Source of the DNA: a virus
Length of the DNA stretch: 64,000 nucleotides
IMG/VR virus record: IMGVR_UViG_3300045941_000233
Coordinates: 1-64,000 of that record
Reading direction: 5' to 3' (one strand)
The position numbers were made by a program, and so were the translations under genes. Within the stretch, counting starts at the first letter, position 1. Each line of letters begins with the position of its first letter. The notes below the pieces were generated by a model that saw nothing but the letters and a program-made list of their open reading frames with translations, was not told where the DNA came from and did no database searches. Of this stretch, positions 32,373 to 39,745 are shown piece after piece.

Positions 32373-33494
32373 ATGTTGGTTCCGAAGTCGGTTTTCGCCG
32401 CCCGCAAGATATGCGACCGCGAGCAATCGCGCTACGCGCTTGGGGGGATGGAATTCAGCCGCGACAAAGCCGGCGCCCCGCTGGCCTGCGCGACCGACGG
32501 CCGCCGCCTAGTCGCATTGACTTGGCAAGAGCCAGACGCCGCCGAATATCCGGCGCCGCCCAACTTGACCGCCGGCCGCCGCGATGGCGCGCAGCCCTTT
32601 ATTCTGCCCTATGCCGCTTGCGATCAAGCGTCGAAAGTAAAGCTAGGCGCCAAGTGTAAGCCGATACTGCAGCACGTCGTACTACAAGAGCCGGCCGAGG
32701 GTGAGAACGATATCACCATTTTCGCGACCGACTTGGAAAATCGGCACCAAAACACCGCCCGCAAAATGGATGGCCGTTTCCCGCGGTGGCCTGACTGTAT
32801 TCCGAACTATGCGACTGATTCGATATCGATCGACGTTGACGCAAAATTCCTGGCGGAATGCGCCGAAACGCTGGCGGCCCATATGGCCAACAGTGGCGCC
32901 ACTAACGACCGCGCTGTCACGTTGACAATTCGCCGGCCCGTCGCCGATGAGAAGCACCACCACCTAGCCCCGGTTTTGCTGTCGGCCGCGGCGCCAGACG
33001 GCCGCAAAGCGCTGGCCGTTATCATGCCGCTTGGCCGCGGCAATGACGATGAAGCACCCCGGCCGCGGTGGGATTTCCACGCCAAGCCGGCCCCGGCCCC
33101 CGAGCCGGCCGCCGCTGTCGATCAACCGCCGGAAGAGCCGAGCGACTTGGAAGCCGAGCCGCAAGCCGGCATAGATACGGATATTGAGCCGGCGCCCGTT
33201 CCGACCGCGGCCCAGATCGTCGCCGCTTCGCCCGTGGTTGTCGAGCCGTCGCCGGCCGAAGAGCCGGCCGCGAGCTCGCCGGCCGCCCCGGCCAAGCCGC
33301 GGCGCCGCAAGTCGGCCCGGGTGGCCCCGGTGGCCGCCCCGGAAGCCGAGCCGGCCGCCGAGCCGGCCCCCGAGCCGGTTATCGTCGCCGAGCTCGCCGA
33401 GCCCGAGCCGCACCGGCCCGAGCTCACCGAAGAGCCGGCCGCCGATGGCTGGCGCGCCGCGGCCCGCCGTATCGCCGCTATGGCCTTTGTCTAA
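32373..33494 (+). CDS. DNA sliding clamp-like (DnaN-like) protein
   Basis: 373 aa from ATG 32373 (GAAAGGGTGTTTTT). The first ~245 residues fit a beta-clamp-like fold: FAARKICDREQSRYALGGME, CATDGRRLVALTW (the usual ATDGHRLA strand) and KMDGRFPRWPDCIP (the usual EGRFPDY strand). That is shorter than the three-domain bacterial clamp (~366), so perhaps two domains, followed by a ~130-residue Pro/Ala/Glu tail with a basic patch (AKPRRRKSARVAPVA). It could tether phage polymerase or nuclease to DNA. No DNA polymerase gene is visible in the window, so it may recruit the host's. Confidence 0.72.
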   Translation: MLVPKSVFAARKICDREQSRYALGGMEFSRDKAGAPLACATDGRRLVALTWQEPDAAEYPAPPNLTAGRRDGAQPFILPYAACDQASKVKLGAKCKPILQHVVLQEPAEGENDITIFATDLENRHQNTARKMDGRFPRWPDCIPNYATDSISIDVDAKFLAECAETLAAHMANSGATNDRAVTLTIRRPVADEKHHHLAPVLLSAAAPDGRKALAVIMPLGRGNDDEAPRPRWDFHAKPAPAPEPAAAVDQPPEEPSDLEAEPQAGIDTDIEPAPVPTAAQIVAASPVVVEPSPAEEPAASSPAAPAKPRRRKSARVAPVAAPEAEPAAEPAPEPVIVAELAEPEPHRPELTEEPAADGWRAAARRIAAMAFV

Positions 33495-33558
33495 TCCCAA
33501 AATTGCGTTGACCGGCGGCCCGTAGTCGCCGGCCCTTTCGGCCGCGGGGCTTGGCGCG

Positions 33559-33690
33559 ATGGAAGCGCACCCCGCGGCATTTTGGCAACCGCCCAGCGCA
33601 GCCCCAGCAGCCCTGGCGGCACTGACCGCCCGCCGGCAGCCCTTGCCGTGGCCTGTCGCTTGGCTGTTGCCAAAATGGAAGCCGCCCTGA
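33559..33690 (+). CDS. Possible 43-aa Pro/Ala/Trp-rich ORF
   Basis: In the 241-base gap 33495-33735 a short frame MEAHPAAFWQPPSAAPAALA... ends just before the next gene's leader. No good ribosome site. The frame is spanned by an 11-base inverted repeat (ATTTTGGCAAC at 33579-33589, GTTGCCAAAAT at 33666-33676), so the region may be structural RNA rather than a gene. Confidence 0.25.
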   Translation: MEAHPAAFWQPPSAAPAALAALTARRQPLPWPVAWLLPKWKPP

Positions 33691-33735
33691 TAATTTTGAC
33701 GCGCGGCACTTAACCGAAAGGATTACAGCCCCACC

Positions 33736-34491
33736 ATGCCAAGCACAAGCAAGCCGGCAAGCAAGCCGGCGCCGCCGATTATCACGCGCGGCATATCGAT
33801 TAACGAGCCGTGGGCTTGGGCGATCGTCGCCGGCCCAGATCCGGCCGCCGGCCGTGGCTGGAAGCCGATAGAAAATCGCACCTGGCCGACGGCCTACCGC
33901 GGCCCGGTGGCCATCCATGCATCGACCGCCAAGCGACACCTAACCGAAGAGACAATCGCTTTCATTTACGGCGCCGACTCGCGAATTATTCCGCGCATCG
34001 ACTCGCCCAACATCGATAAAGACAATCAGATTTTCCACTTGGGCGCGATTATCGGAACCGCCGATATTGTTGGCTGTATTGAATTCAAGCCGACTGGCAA
34101 CAATGAGCGCGATTGGCGCAACTTTGAACGAGCCGCCCGAGCCGCCGGCCTTGACTGGTGGCTAAACAAGTATCAAGGCGACTGGGAAGCCGCCGGCCGC
34201 GGCCCTGAATTTTTCGAAGACGGGGAAGGTAAAACGTGGTCAACCGACGCATTCTATTGGGCCGACGGCCCGTATTGTTTCCTGTTGGATAACGCGCGGC
34301 AATTCACGCAACCCATTGCCGCCCGCGGCCGCCTGAATATTTACAATTTGGCGCCAGAGGAAATAGCCGCCGTTGGCCGAGCTCTTCGCGCGCCGCTTGG
34401 CTGCCCGGTTGAATACCGCGCGAAACTAAAAACAGCCAAGCAAGGCGCCGCCGCGGCTATTGCTAAAAGCCGGCCGCCCGCGGTAGCCTAG
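33736..34491 (+). CDS. ASCH-domain protein
   Basis: 251 aa. ITRGISINEPWAWAIVAG, then KPIENRTWPTAYRGPVAIHA is the typical ASCH beginning (PUA-like RNA-binding beta barrel; G.KR/ENR and HAS). GCIEFKPTG and FYWADGPYCFLLDNARQF give the later strands, and a basic tail follows. ASCH proteins bind RNA or modified nucleosides, and some act in RNA modification or phage defence. ACCGAAAGG lies upstream. Confidence 0.8.
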   Translation: MPSTSKPASKPAPPIITRGISINEPWAWAIVAGPDPAAGRGWKPIENRTWPTAYRGPVAIHASTAKRHLTEETIAFIYGADSRIIPRIDSPNIDKDNQIFHLGAIIGTADIVGCIEFKPTGNNERDWRNFERAARAAGLDWWLNKYQGDWEAAGRGPEFFEDGEGKTWSTDAFYWADGPYCFLLDNARQFTQPIAARGRLNIYNLAPEEIAAVGRALRAPLGCPVEYRAKLKTAKQGAAAAIAKSRPPAVA

Positions 34492-34566
34492 TTCTTACTG
34501 GCGACTTGGCGGCCCGCAATTCTAACCCGTGGGCGATTGTCGCCCCTGCCATAAGGATTAACCCTA

Positions 34567-34932
34567 ATGGCAAGAGCTCGCACCGCCCGAGTGGGCGCCC
34601 GAGCCGGCCGCGCGATTTTCCGAGCCGGCGCCGACCCCGAGAAAGCTATCGGCCAAGCCGGTAATGCCGTCGGCCGCACCGCCCGCCGGCAATTCGGCCG
34701 AGCCGGCCGCCGCGTTGTTGGCGCCGCCCGCCGCACAGTCGCCAATGTCGGCCGTAGCATCGCGAACACCGGCCGAGCCGCCGCCCGCGCTGTCGGCCGC
34801 GGCGCCCGAGCCGTCGGCCGTGGTGCGCTTCGACTGGCCGCCAGCGCGGCCCGTGGCCTGCGCGCGATTTTCGGATTTGGCCGCGGCACCGGCGCCCGCA
34901 ACCGCTTGGCACTTGGTGGCGCCGGCGGGTAA
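34567..34932 (+). CDS. Arg/Ala/Gly-rich basic protein (histone H1-like)
   Basis: 121 aa, almost entirely Arg, Ala, Gly and Val, with no acidic residue beyond the first third. Degenerate repeats of the type ARAVGRGARAVGRGALRLA look like the basic tails of bacterial and phage nucleoid proteins. AAGGATTAACCCTA precedes the ATG. It probably binds DNA, perhaps compacting it or travelling in the capsid. A frame overlapping in +1 (34664-34945) is a shadow of its composition. Confidence 0.6.
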   Translation: MARARTARVGARAGRAIFRAGADPEKAIGQAGNAVGRTARRQFGRAGRRVVGAARRTVANVGRSIANTGRAAARAVGRGARAVGRGALRLAASAARGLRAIFGFGRGTGARNRLALGGAGG

Positions 34933-34941
34933 TCTCGCCGG

Positions 34942-35742
34942 ATGAGCTCGCCGGCCAAAAAGCCGCCGCCGAAAATCCCGCCGCATCCGCTGGCCGTCAT
35001 CCGCCGCGCCCGCGACGAATTCGGCGTCCGCGAGGCAATCGTCGGCATATCGTGCGGCAAAGACTCCATCGCCGCGGCCGAAGTCTGCCGCGAACATCTC
35101 GACCGCATCGAGGGCTATTTTCTTTACATCGTGCCCGGCCTGTCCTTTCAGGAAAACTACCTGGCGTACTTGGAACGGCGCTACTCGATCCACATTCACC
35201 GGCTGCCGCACTTCCAACTGGCCGCCATGCTCCGCGGTGGCACGCTGCGATTCAATCGCCGCGATTCGCTGGCCGCCGCCAATATCAAGCCGCGGCACAT
35301 CGACGCGCATCTCCGCAAAATCACCGGCATTCAGTGGATTGCGACCGGCGAAAAGGCGATCGACTCCGTGGAACGCAACGCCATGATCCGGAACGTCGCC
35401 GGCATCTCTTTACCCCGGCGCCGCATCTGGCCGCTGGCCTATTGGTCCCACTCGACCGTTTACAACTACCTGAAGACTCGACAGATCGCGCTCGCACCCG
35501 AATACTCGCTGTCGGTCACTTCGAGCTCGCCGGCGGACCGGAAAACGCGCTCGTTCGGCGGACTCCAATACCGCGACGTCTGCTGGATCGAAGAGAAGTA
35601 CCCCGACGACTACAAAAAAATTACGACGATGTTTCCCATGTTGCCGGCTCAGATTCTCCGCTACCGGCAGCGTGAAGAGCTCGAACAGCAACCACCACCA
35701 GAACAACCAGAACAACCAGAACCAGAGCAGGCCAATGGCTAA
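34942..35742 (+). CDS. PAPS reductase-like PP-loop ATPase
   Basis: 266 aa. The PP-loop is GISCGKDSIAAAE (~35-47), as in phosphoadenosine phosphosulfate reductase/DndC-type ATP pyrophosphatases. NIKPRHIDAHLRK, WIATGEKAIDSVERN and RRRIWPLAYWSHSTVYNYLK follow the family. The tail is Gln/Pro/Glu-rich (EEQEP repeats). In phages such proteins often sit beside a ParB-like protein, as here, recalling the IbrA/IbrB pair. Role unknown; nucleotide or tRNA/DNA modification is the usual guess. Confidence 0.82.
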   Translation: MSSPAKKPPPKIPPHPLAVIRRARDEFGVREAIVGISCGKDSIAAAEVCREHLDRIEGYFLYIVPGLSFQENYLAYLERRYSIHIHRLPHFQLAAMLRGGTLRFNRRDSLAAANIKPRHIDAHLRKITGIQWIATGEKAIDSVERNAMIRNVAGISLPRRRIWPLAYWSHSTVYNYLKTRQIALAPEYSLSVTSSSPADRKTRSFGGLQYRDVCWIEEKYPDDYKKITTMFPMLPAQILRYRQREELEQQPPPEQPEQPEPEQANG

Positions 35743-36724
35743 GAAAAAGCAAGAAGTCCCGGCAGGAAATCCAGTCGCCGCGCCGCCCACTCCACCCGCG
35801 GATCATCCGCTCACAGAATCCACTGTTTCTGTTCAAAAGACGCGAAAATTCCAGGCTTTTGAGCGTATGATCGTCAGGCGGTCTGCGCTCCGCCTGCATG
35901 AAACAAATCCGCGCACGATCGACCCGCACGCTTTCCGCAAGCTCCGCGAATTCCTGCGCAAGCGCAAGCTGCTGGGAGCCCTGCAAGTCAACCGCCGGCG
36001 CGCTGCCAACGGATTCGACCAATCACAAGACGGCCAGCTTGTTGTCATCGGTGGCCATCAGCGCATCAAAGCCATGGACGATATTTCAGGATTCCCCGAC
36101 GCGGAGAATTCTGATTACGAAGTGCCGATCGACGTCGCCGAGCTCACGCCGGCCCAAGAGCGCGAAACGCTGGTCGCGCTCAATAACCCCGGCCTGCAAG
36201 GCGCTTGGGACTGGGACATGCTGTCGGAAGTCCTGACCGCCCCGGGCGTGGATCCGCTCGCCACCGGTTTTGATCGCGCCGAGCTCGCGTCGTTCATCGA
36301 CGCCGGCATTCTCGACCAAATCATCGGCGGGGGAGCCAGCGCGCAAGTAGCCGCCGAAACGCCCATCCTGGCCGATATCTCCGCTATCGCTGAAACAGGC
36401 CGAGCAGCCGACGCGGCCGATCGCGCTGCGCGCGCAACCGTGCAAACCACTGTATCCATCCCGCAATCGTCACCCGACGCGGCGCTCGCCGCCCAGCAAG
36501 CGGCTGTTGACGGAATGAAAGCCCGCCGCCAAGAGTATCAGCAGTCAGTGAACGCGGACACAAACACGGCCAATTTTATGATTGCCCTGTTCGCGGACAC
36601 TGAAGATGAAAAAGTGAACCTACTCACGCACCTTGGTCTCGATCCTGGACAGGATTTCTTTTCGCTCTCTCAATTCATGGAACATCTGGCCAATTCCGAG
36701 CCAGCAGAACAGCAGGAAGCCTAA
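35735..36724 (+). CDS. ParB/Srx-like nuclease-fold protein
   Basis: 329 aa from ATG 35735, overlapping the PAPS reductase-like gene by 8 bases. RRSALRLHETNPRTIDPHAFRKL and LVVIGGHQRIKAM (~100-112, the GGHxR phosphate motif) define a ParB/sulfiredoxin-fold domain. LTPAQERETLVALNN follows, then a helical, less conserved C-terminal half (FMIALFADTEDEKVNLLTHL). It pairs with the upstream PP-loop protein. It may have nucleotide-binding, DNase or regulatory activity. Confidence 0.8.
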   Translation: MAKKKQEVPAGNPVAAPPTPPADHPLTESTVSVQKTRKFQAFERMIVRRSALRLHETNPRTIDPHAFRKLREFLRKRKLLGALQVNRRRAANGFDQSQDGQLVVIGGHQRIKAMDDISGFPDAENSDYEVPIDVAELTPAQERETLVALNNPGLQGAWDWDMLSEVLTAPGVDPLATGFDRAELASFIDAGILDQIIGGGASAQVAAETPILADISAIAETGRAADAADRAARATVQTTVSIPQSSPDAALAAQQAAVDGMKARRQEYQQSVNADTNTANFMIALFADTEDEKVNLLTHLGLDPGQDFFSLSQFMEHLANSEPAEQQEA

Positions 36725-36978
36725 TGATGCTAGTCCTATCCCGATACCGCGATGAGCAGATTGTTATCGGCGACGAAATTGTCCTAACCGTCGTCGATAT
36801 CCGCGGCGACAAAGTGCGAATCGGAATCGACGCGCCGACTTCCGTTCCTGTCCACCGCCGCGAAGTTTACGACGCGATCAAACGCAAAGCCAAAGCCGAA
36901 GCCCAAACCCAAGCCGAATCTCAGCCGCCAGCCGCCGCGGCAGCCACTGACGTCGGTCCGGCGCCGTCGCTGAAGTAG
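36724..36978 (+). CDS. csrA: CsrA carbon storage regulator (second copy)
   Basis: 84 aa. (M)MLVLSRYRDEQIVIGDEIVL and PVHRREVYDAI are CsrA strands. It differs strongly from the copy at 8961 and has a disordered tail (KAEAQTQAESQPPAAAAATD). It could start at 36724 or 36727; the ParB-like gene's stop overlaps the first. Two csrA paralogues in one phage suggest separate targets or timing, for instance host mRNAs versus phage leaders. Confidence 0.9.
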   Translation: MMLVLSRYRDEQIVIGDEIVLTVVDIRGDKVRIGIDAPTSVPVHRREVYDAIKRKAKAEAQTQAESQPPAAAAATDVGPAPSLK

Positions 36979-37039
36979 GCAGCCGCGAAAAATTTTTGCG
37001 GTCCAGTGGTCTCTAGGAAATTTTTAATACCATTTGGAA

Positions 37040-37909
37040 ATGGTCGAAAATTCTGAAAATTCTAAAAAACCTGAGAGAATTCAAAAAACGACCGGCAGTG
37101 AGCAGCCGATTCCCGGCCGTTGCGGCGCAAAATTAAAGAGAACCGATCCGCCTCGATACTGCATGAAGTATCCAGTCCAGGGGCGGAATCGATGCGAGCG
37201 CTGCGGTGGCAAATCTCCGCCCGCCGGCCCCACTCATCCGCGATTTGTTCACGGCCGAACGTCCAAGCTCATCCCGAAGGGCGTTGTCGGTGATCGTCTC
37301 CGCGAGCTCCTACAAGATCCGGACTTATGCAAGATCGATCGCGACGTTGCCGTCGTGCAATATCGCTGGTCGATGCTGCTTGAACGCTTAACCAGCGGAG
37401 AATCGACGAAACACTGGGACCGCCTGGTCAGAGCGAAGGACAATTTCCAGAAAGCCAACAAAAGGATTCAGGAAGCCAACCGCGAGCAGCAGGAAGAGCT
37501 CGCCAAGCCGGTCGATCAACAGTCCGCGACGAAACTGAACCGCATCGATGAGCGCGTGATCGCGGCCCGCAAGCAAGTGTCCGAGTCGCTTAGCGAAATC
37601 GTGCAGATGATTACCGAAGGCGCCGCCCAGCAAGAGCAATGGCGCGAGCTCGTTGACGTGACGCATCAGGTGGCGGCCCTGAAGAAAGCCGAGTCGGACC
37701 GCCTGACACAAGAGGGCATGACGCTCAACGCGCAAGAGGCAGTTATTTTAATGACCGCGACACTGGCGGCCATCGCGAAGCACGTCACCAGCGAGCAGGA
37801 GAAACAGTCGATCGCGGTCGAGCTCGCGCGAATCTGGCAGCAGCCCGGCTTGCCGCCGGCAATCCAGCAAACGATTGACGGGCATGTGAGCATAGCCGAC
37901 GCCGATTGA
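37040..37909 (+). CDS. terS: Putative terminase small subunit
   Basis: 289 aa. The Cys-rich start CGAKLKRTDPPRYCMKYP, CERCGGKSP (one zinc site) and PTHPRFVHGRTSKLIPKG match a TerS-like group beginning with a zinc ribbon and HGRxSK. The middle and C-terminal parts are helical (DRAKDNFQKANKRIQEANRE), as in terminase small subunits that ring-assemble and recognise DNA. It could also begin at TTG 37034. No strong ribosome site. A hairpin terminator follows. The large subunit lies 3.3 kb downstream, separated by a minus-strand block. Confidence 0.6.
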   Translation: MVENSENSKKPERIQKTTGSEQPIPGRCGAKLKRTDPPRYCMKYPVQGRNRCERCGGKSPPAGPTHPRFVHGRTSKLIPKGVVGDRLRELLQDPDLCKIDRDVAVVQYRWSMLLERLTSGESTKHWDRLVRAKDNFQKANKRIQEANREQQEELAKPVDQQSATKLNRIDERVIAARKQVSESLSEIVQMITEGAAQQEQWRELVDVTHQVAALKKAESDRLTQEGMTLNAQEAVILMTATLAAIAKHVTSEQEKQSIAVELARIWQQPGLPPAIQQTIDGHVSIADAD

Positions 37910-38010
37910 CGCAATTCGTCCGCCGGCCGGATATTGGGAATCGTTCCGATCGTTCCACTTAGCTTCGCTGCGGTGGGACTTCGCTGTGTTGACTCTGGGG
38001 TTTAGGCGCG

Positions 38011-38050
38011 AAGCCGGCCGGGGATGACGACTCCGGCCGGCTTTCTTTGT
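38011..38050 (+). terminator. Rho-independent terminator
   Basis: Perfect 11-bp stem AAGCCGGCCGG (38011-38021) / CCGGCCGGCTT (38033-38043) followed by TCTTTGT. Ends the terS operon. The rest of 37910-38136 shows no gene. Confidence 0.75.
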
Positions 38051-38136
38051 AAAACCGGCTTCACCCACCGGCCTTGAAGAGCGCCCTACTATTCGGCCTG
38101 CCGCAACAGCATTTGGCCGACGCTCTAGGTTTTGTC

Positions 38137-38409
38137 TCACTCCCCCTCCAATATCCGCAGGATTTCGCTGGCCAAGTCGCATCGGCCTTTTGCGTATGCC
38201 TCTGGTCGGAAGCGCTGCGCTTGGCACAATTCCCTCACCGCCTCCAATCGCCGCGCGTATTCAGGGGAGTAAATCTCATGTACCGCATCAACCGTGTCCT
38301 CAATGGCGCGTTCGCGGGTCGGGAAAATGAAATGAGGATCGTTCGGTAGTCGGTCCCTTAACCAATCTCGAAACTTCTCGTCGCACTTCAGCAGTTCGTC
38401 GGGTGTCAT
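38137..38409 (-). CDS. Hypothetical protein, 90 aa (tandem paralogue A)
   Basis: MTPDELLKCDEKFRDWLRDR... start at 38409 behind GGAGGGGGAGTGACC. It is a diverged copy of the next gene: both have a TP.DELL start, then SPEYARRLEAVRELC or CPEYVRRLEAVRAYC, and an ending DLA..ILR.LEGE. A small helical fold. Unknown function. Confidence 0.72.
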   Translation of the reverse strand: MTPDELLKCDEKFRDWLRDRLPNDPHFIFPTRERAIEDTVDAVHEIYSPEYARRLEAVRELCQAQRFRPEAYAKGRCDLASEILRILEGE

Positions 38410-38411
38410 GG

Positions 38412-38699
38412 TCACTCCCCCTCCAATAGCCGCAGGATTACACCAGCCAAATCCCATCGGCCAAAGTCGTACTGTGTCCGGTGATCGTTCCCTCGCTCAG
38501 CACGGCAGTACGCCCGCACCGCCTCCAATCGCCGCACGTATTCGGGGCATGAGTTGCAGGCGGCTTCTACGTACTCGGAAATTTCCGTGCTGCGTGGAAT
38601 GTCTCCCCCCGCAATCTTTCCGAGTGTCATCAAGTCGAGTTTGTCTAGCTTTTTTCTGGCCTTATCAGCCAGCGCCAGCAGTTCATCGGGTGGGGTCAT
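38412..38699 (-). CDS. Hypothetical protein, 95 aa (tandem paralogue B)
   Basis: MTPPDELLALADKARKKLDK..., with AAGGAG eight bases before ATG 38699. Local duplicate of the gene at 38137; the middle differs more than the ends. Extra Cys (ACNSC) compared with its partner. Unknown function. 38700-38761 contains no gene. Confidence 0.72.
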   Translation of the reverse strand: MTPPDELLALADKARKKLDKLDLMTLGKIAGGDIPRSTEISEYVEAACNSCPEYVRRLEAVRAYCRAERGNDHRTQYDFGRWDLAGVILRLLEGE

Positions 38700-38761
38700 G
38701 GGTGGTTCTCCTTTGAAAACAACTGTCGTCCGCCGACGAGGGGGAGGTTGTCAGTCATCAC

Positions 38762-39208
38762 TCACGCTCCTTTCCTGTTAATCACTTTGCGCACTGTATC
38801 AATCGCATAATTAAGATCGCGTTGGTCGCGTGGCCCAGGAAATGTCGCGCGGCATAGGGCTTCATGCGCCACATCGCACGCTTTCGCGAGTTGCTCAACC
38901 TGCTTCCGCAGTTCGTCACGCTCGGCTTTCAAGTCCTGCGCCCAGCGAATGAACGCCACCGAGATTTCGCAGGCGGTGTTTAGCGGGTCGAGGCTGCTAC
39001 TGATTTGCTGCCTCAATCGCTTTACATCGTCCTCAGCGCCTATGCGACCGTCCAGGGCTACGCTTGTGGCGTCGATAATTGTGTGATCGAGGCTGGTAGC
39101 GTTAGCGCCGGGGCTAGGTGTCTTGTTTTGCATCGCTTCTCCAAAATCCGCCACGACTCTTCCTGCTCTTGGGTCGTGGTATATCACCGGCTGGATCCTG
39201 TCGGCCAT
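38762..39208 (-). CDS. Hypothetical coiled-coil protein, 148 aa
   Basis: GGAGAGCAACCC precedes the ATG. N-terminal part beta (RIQPVIYHDPRAGRVVADFG), then helices with a coiled-coil stretch (DLKAERDELRKQVEQLAKAC) and a C-terminal CRATFPGPRDQRDLNYAIDT, a small motif common in phage helical proteins. It overlaps the membrane protein gene upstream by 25 bases. Unknown. Confidence 0.65.
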   Translation of the reverse strand: MADRIQPVIYHDPRAGRVVADFGEAMQNKTPSPGANATSLDHTIIDATSVALDGRIGAEDDVKRLRQQISSSLDPLNTACEISVAFIRWAQDLKAERDELRKQVEQLAKACDVAHEALCRATFPGPRDQRDLNYAIDTVRKVINRKGA

Positions 39209-39417
39209 GGGTTGCTCTCCGCTTGCTCGACTCTCTTCGGCTGGACAAATTCAAACTGGCCGCTATGCGGGTTGTATTGGCCGTAGCCGTTTGTGATGAC
39301 AGACTTTTTCCAGCCGGCGTCCACAGTGCACCCGCCAATGAGTATTCCAAAAATCATCGACATTACGGCCAGAATAACCATAAAGGCAGTATCTTCGTCG
39401 TCCTTGGTCATAATCAC
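39184..39417 (-). CDS. Small membrane protein, 77 aa
   Basis: Start at GTG 39417, overlapping the upstream stop (GTGA); a reading from ATG 39411 is possible. A hydrophobic helix VILAVMSMIFGILIGGC ends in a Cys that could be lipidated (GGC). A short polar tail with GYGQYNPHSGQFEFVQPKR follows. It could be a superinfection-exclusion-type lipoprotein, but that is speculative. Confidence 0.6.
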   Translation of the reverse strand: MIMTKDDEDTAFMVILAVMSMIFGILIGGCTVDAGWKKSVITNGYGQYNPHSGQFEFVQPKRVEQAESNPWPTGSSR

Positions 39418-39641
39418 GAAATTACCTCGGGCTTGTGCGGTGTCTGAATAACCAGCCGGGCGCCGCAGGGGAGTAGCGGCTCACCGTCGGGCTTGTAGAT
39501 AATCTCGCCCTCGGTGAACTTCACGCGCTTAGCGTAGGTCGGCTTCCCGTGGCGTCCTTTTTGGAACCGCACGGCCGGATTGTTCGTTCCGTGCTTGCGA
39601 TTCGATGCGATTACGTTTTTGTTGACGTGGATGTAATACAT
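39414..39641 (-). CDS. Hypothetical protein, 75 aa; first of leftward block
   Basis: MYYIHVNKNVIASNRKHG, then VRFQKGRHGKPTYAKRVKFT and a C-terminal EIIYKPDGEPLLPCGARLVI: basic and beta-rich. The promoter at 39658-39685 would start transcription near 39652, which excludes the two ATGs further upstream (39674, 39659) and fixes ATG 39641 as the start. Unknown role, but it leads the operator-controlled block. Confidence 0.65.
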   Translation of the reverse strand: MYYIHVNKNVIASNRKHGTNNPAVRFQKGRHGKPTYAKRVKFTEGEIIYKPDGEPLLPCGARLVIQTPHKPEVIS

Positions 39642-39657
39642 TCCGCGGCATCCTGGC

Positions 39658-39685
39658 ATTGTAGAATCGTACAACAGATCGTCAA
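39658..39685 (-). promoter_or_regulatory. Promoter with 16-base operator (leftward)
   Basis: Minus strand: TTGACG (39685-39680), 16 bases, TACAAT (39663-39658). The near-palindrome TTGTACGATTCTACAA (39674-39659) covers spacer and -10. Same layout and distance as at 43292-43319 and 8668-8695. Confidence 0.75.
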
Positions 39686-39745
39686 CGGCATTTTCGAGCT
39701 CAGCACAATTGACGCTTTGATTGCTCCGCGGCTATTCATGCCCGC

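Noticed and set aside
34664-34945. Alternative frame protein inside the Arg/Ala-rich gene
   Set aside because: Repetitive GC-rich sequence opens several frames; the frame at 34567 has the ribosome site and normal position.
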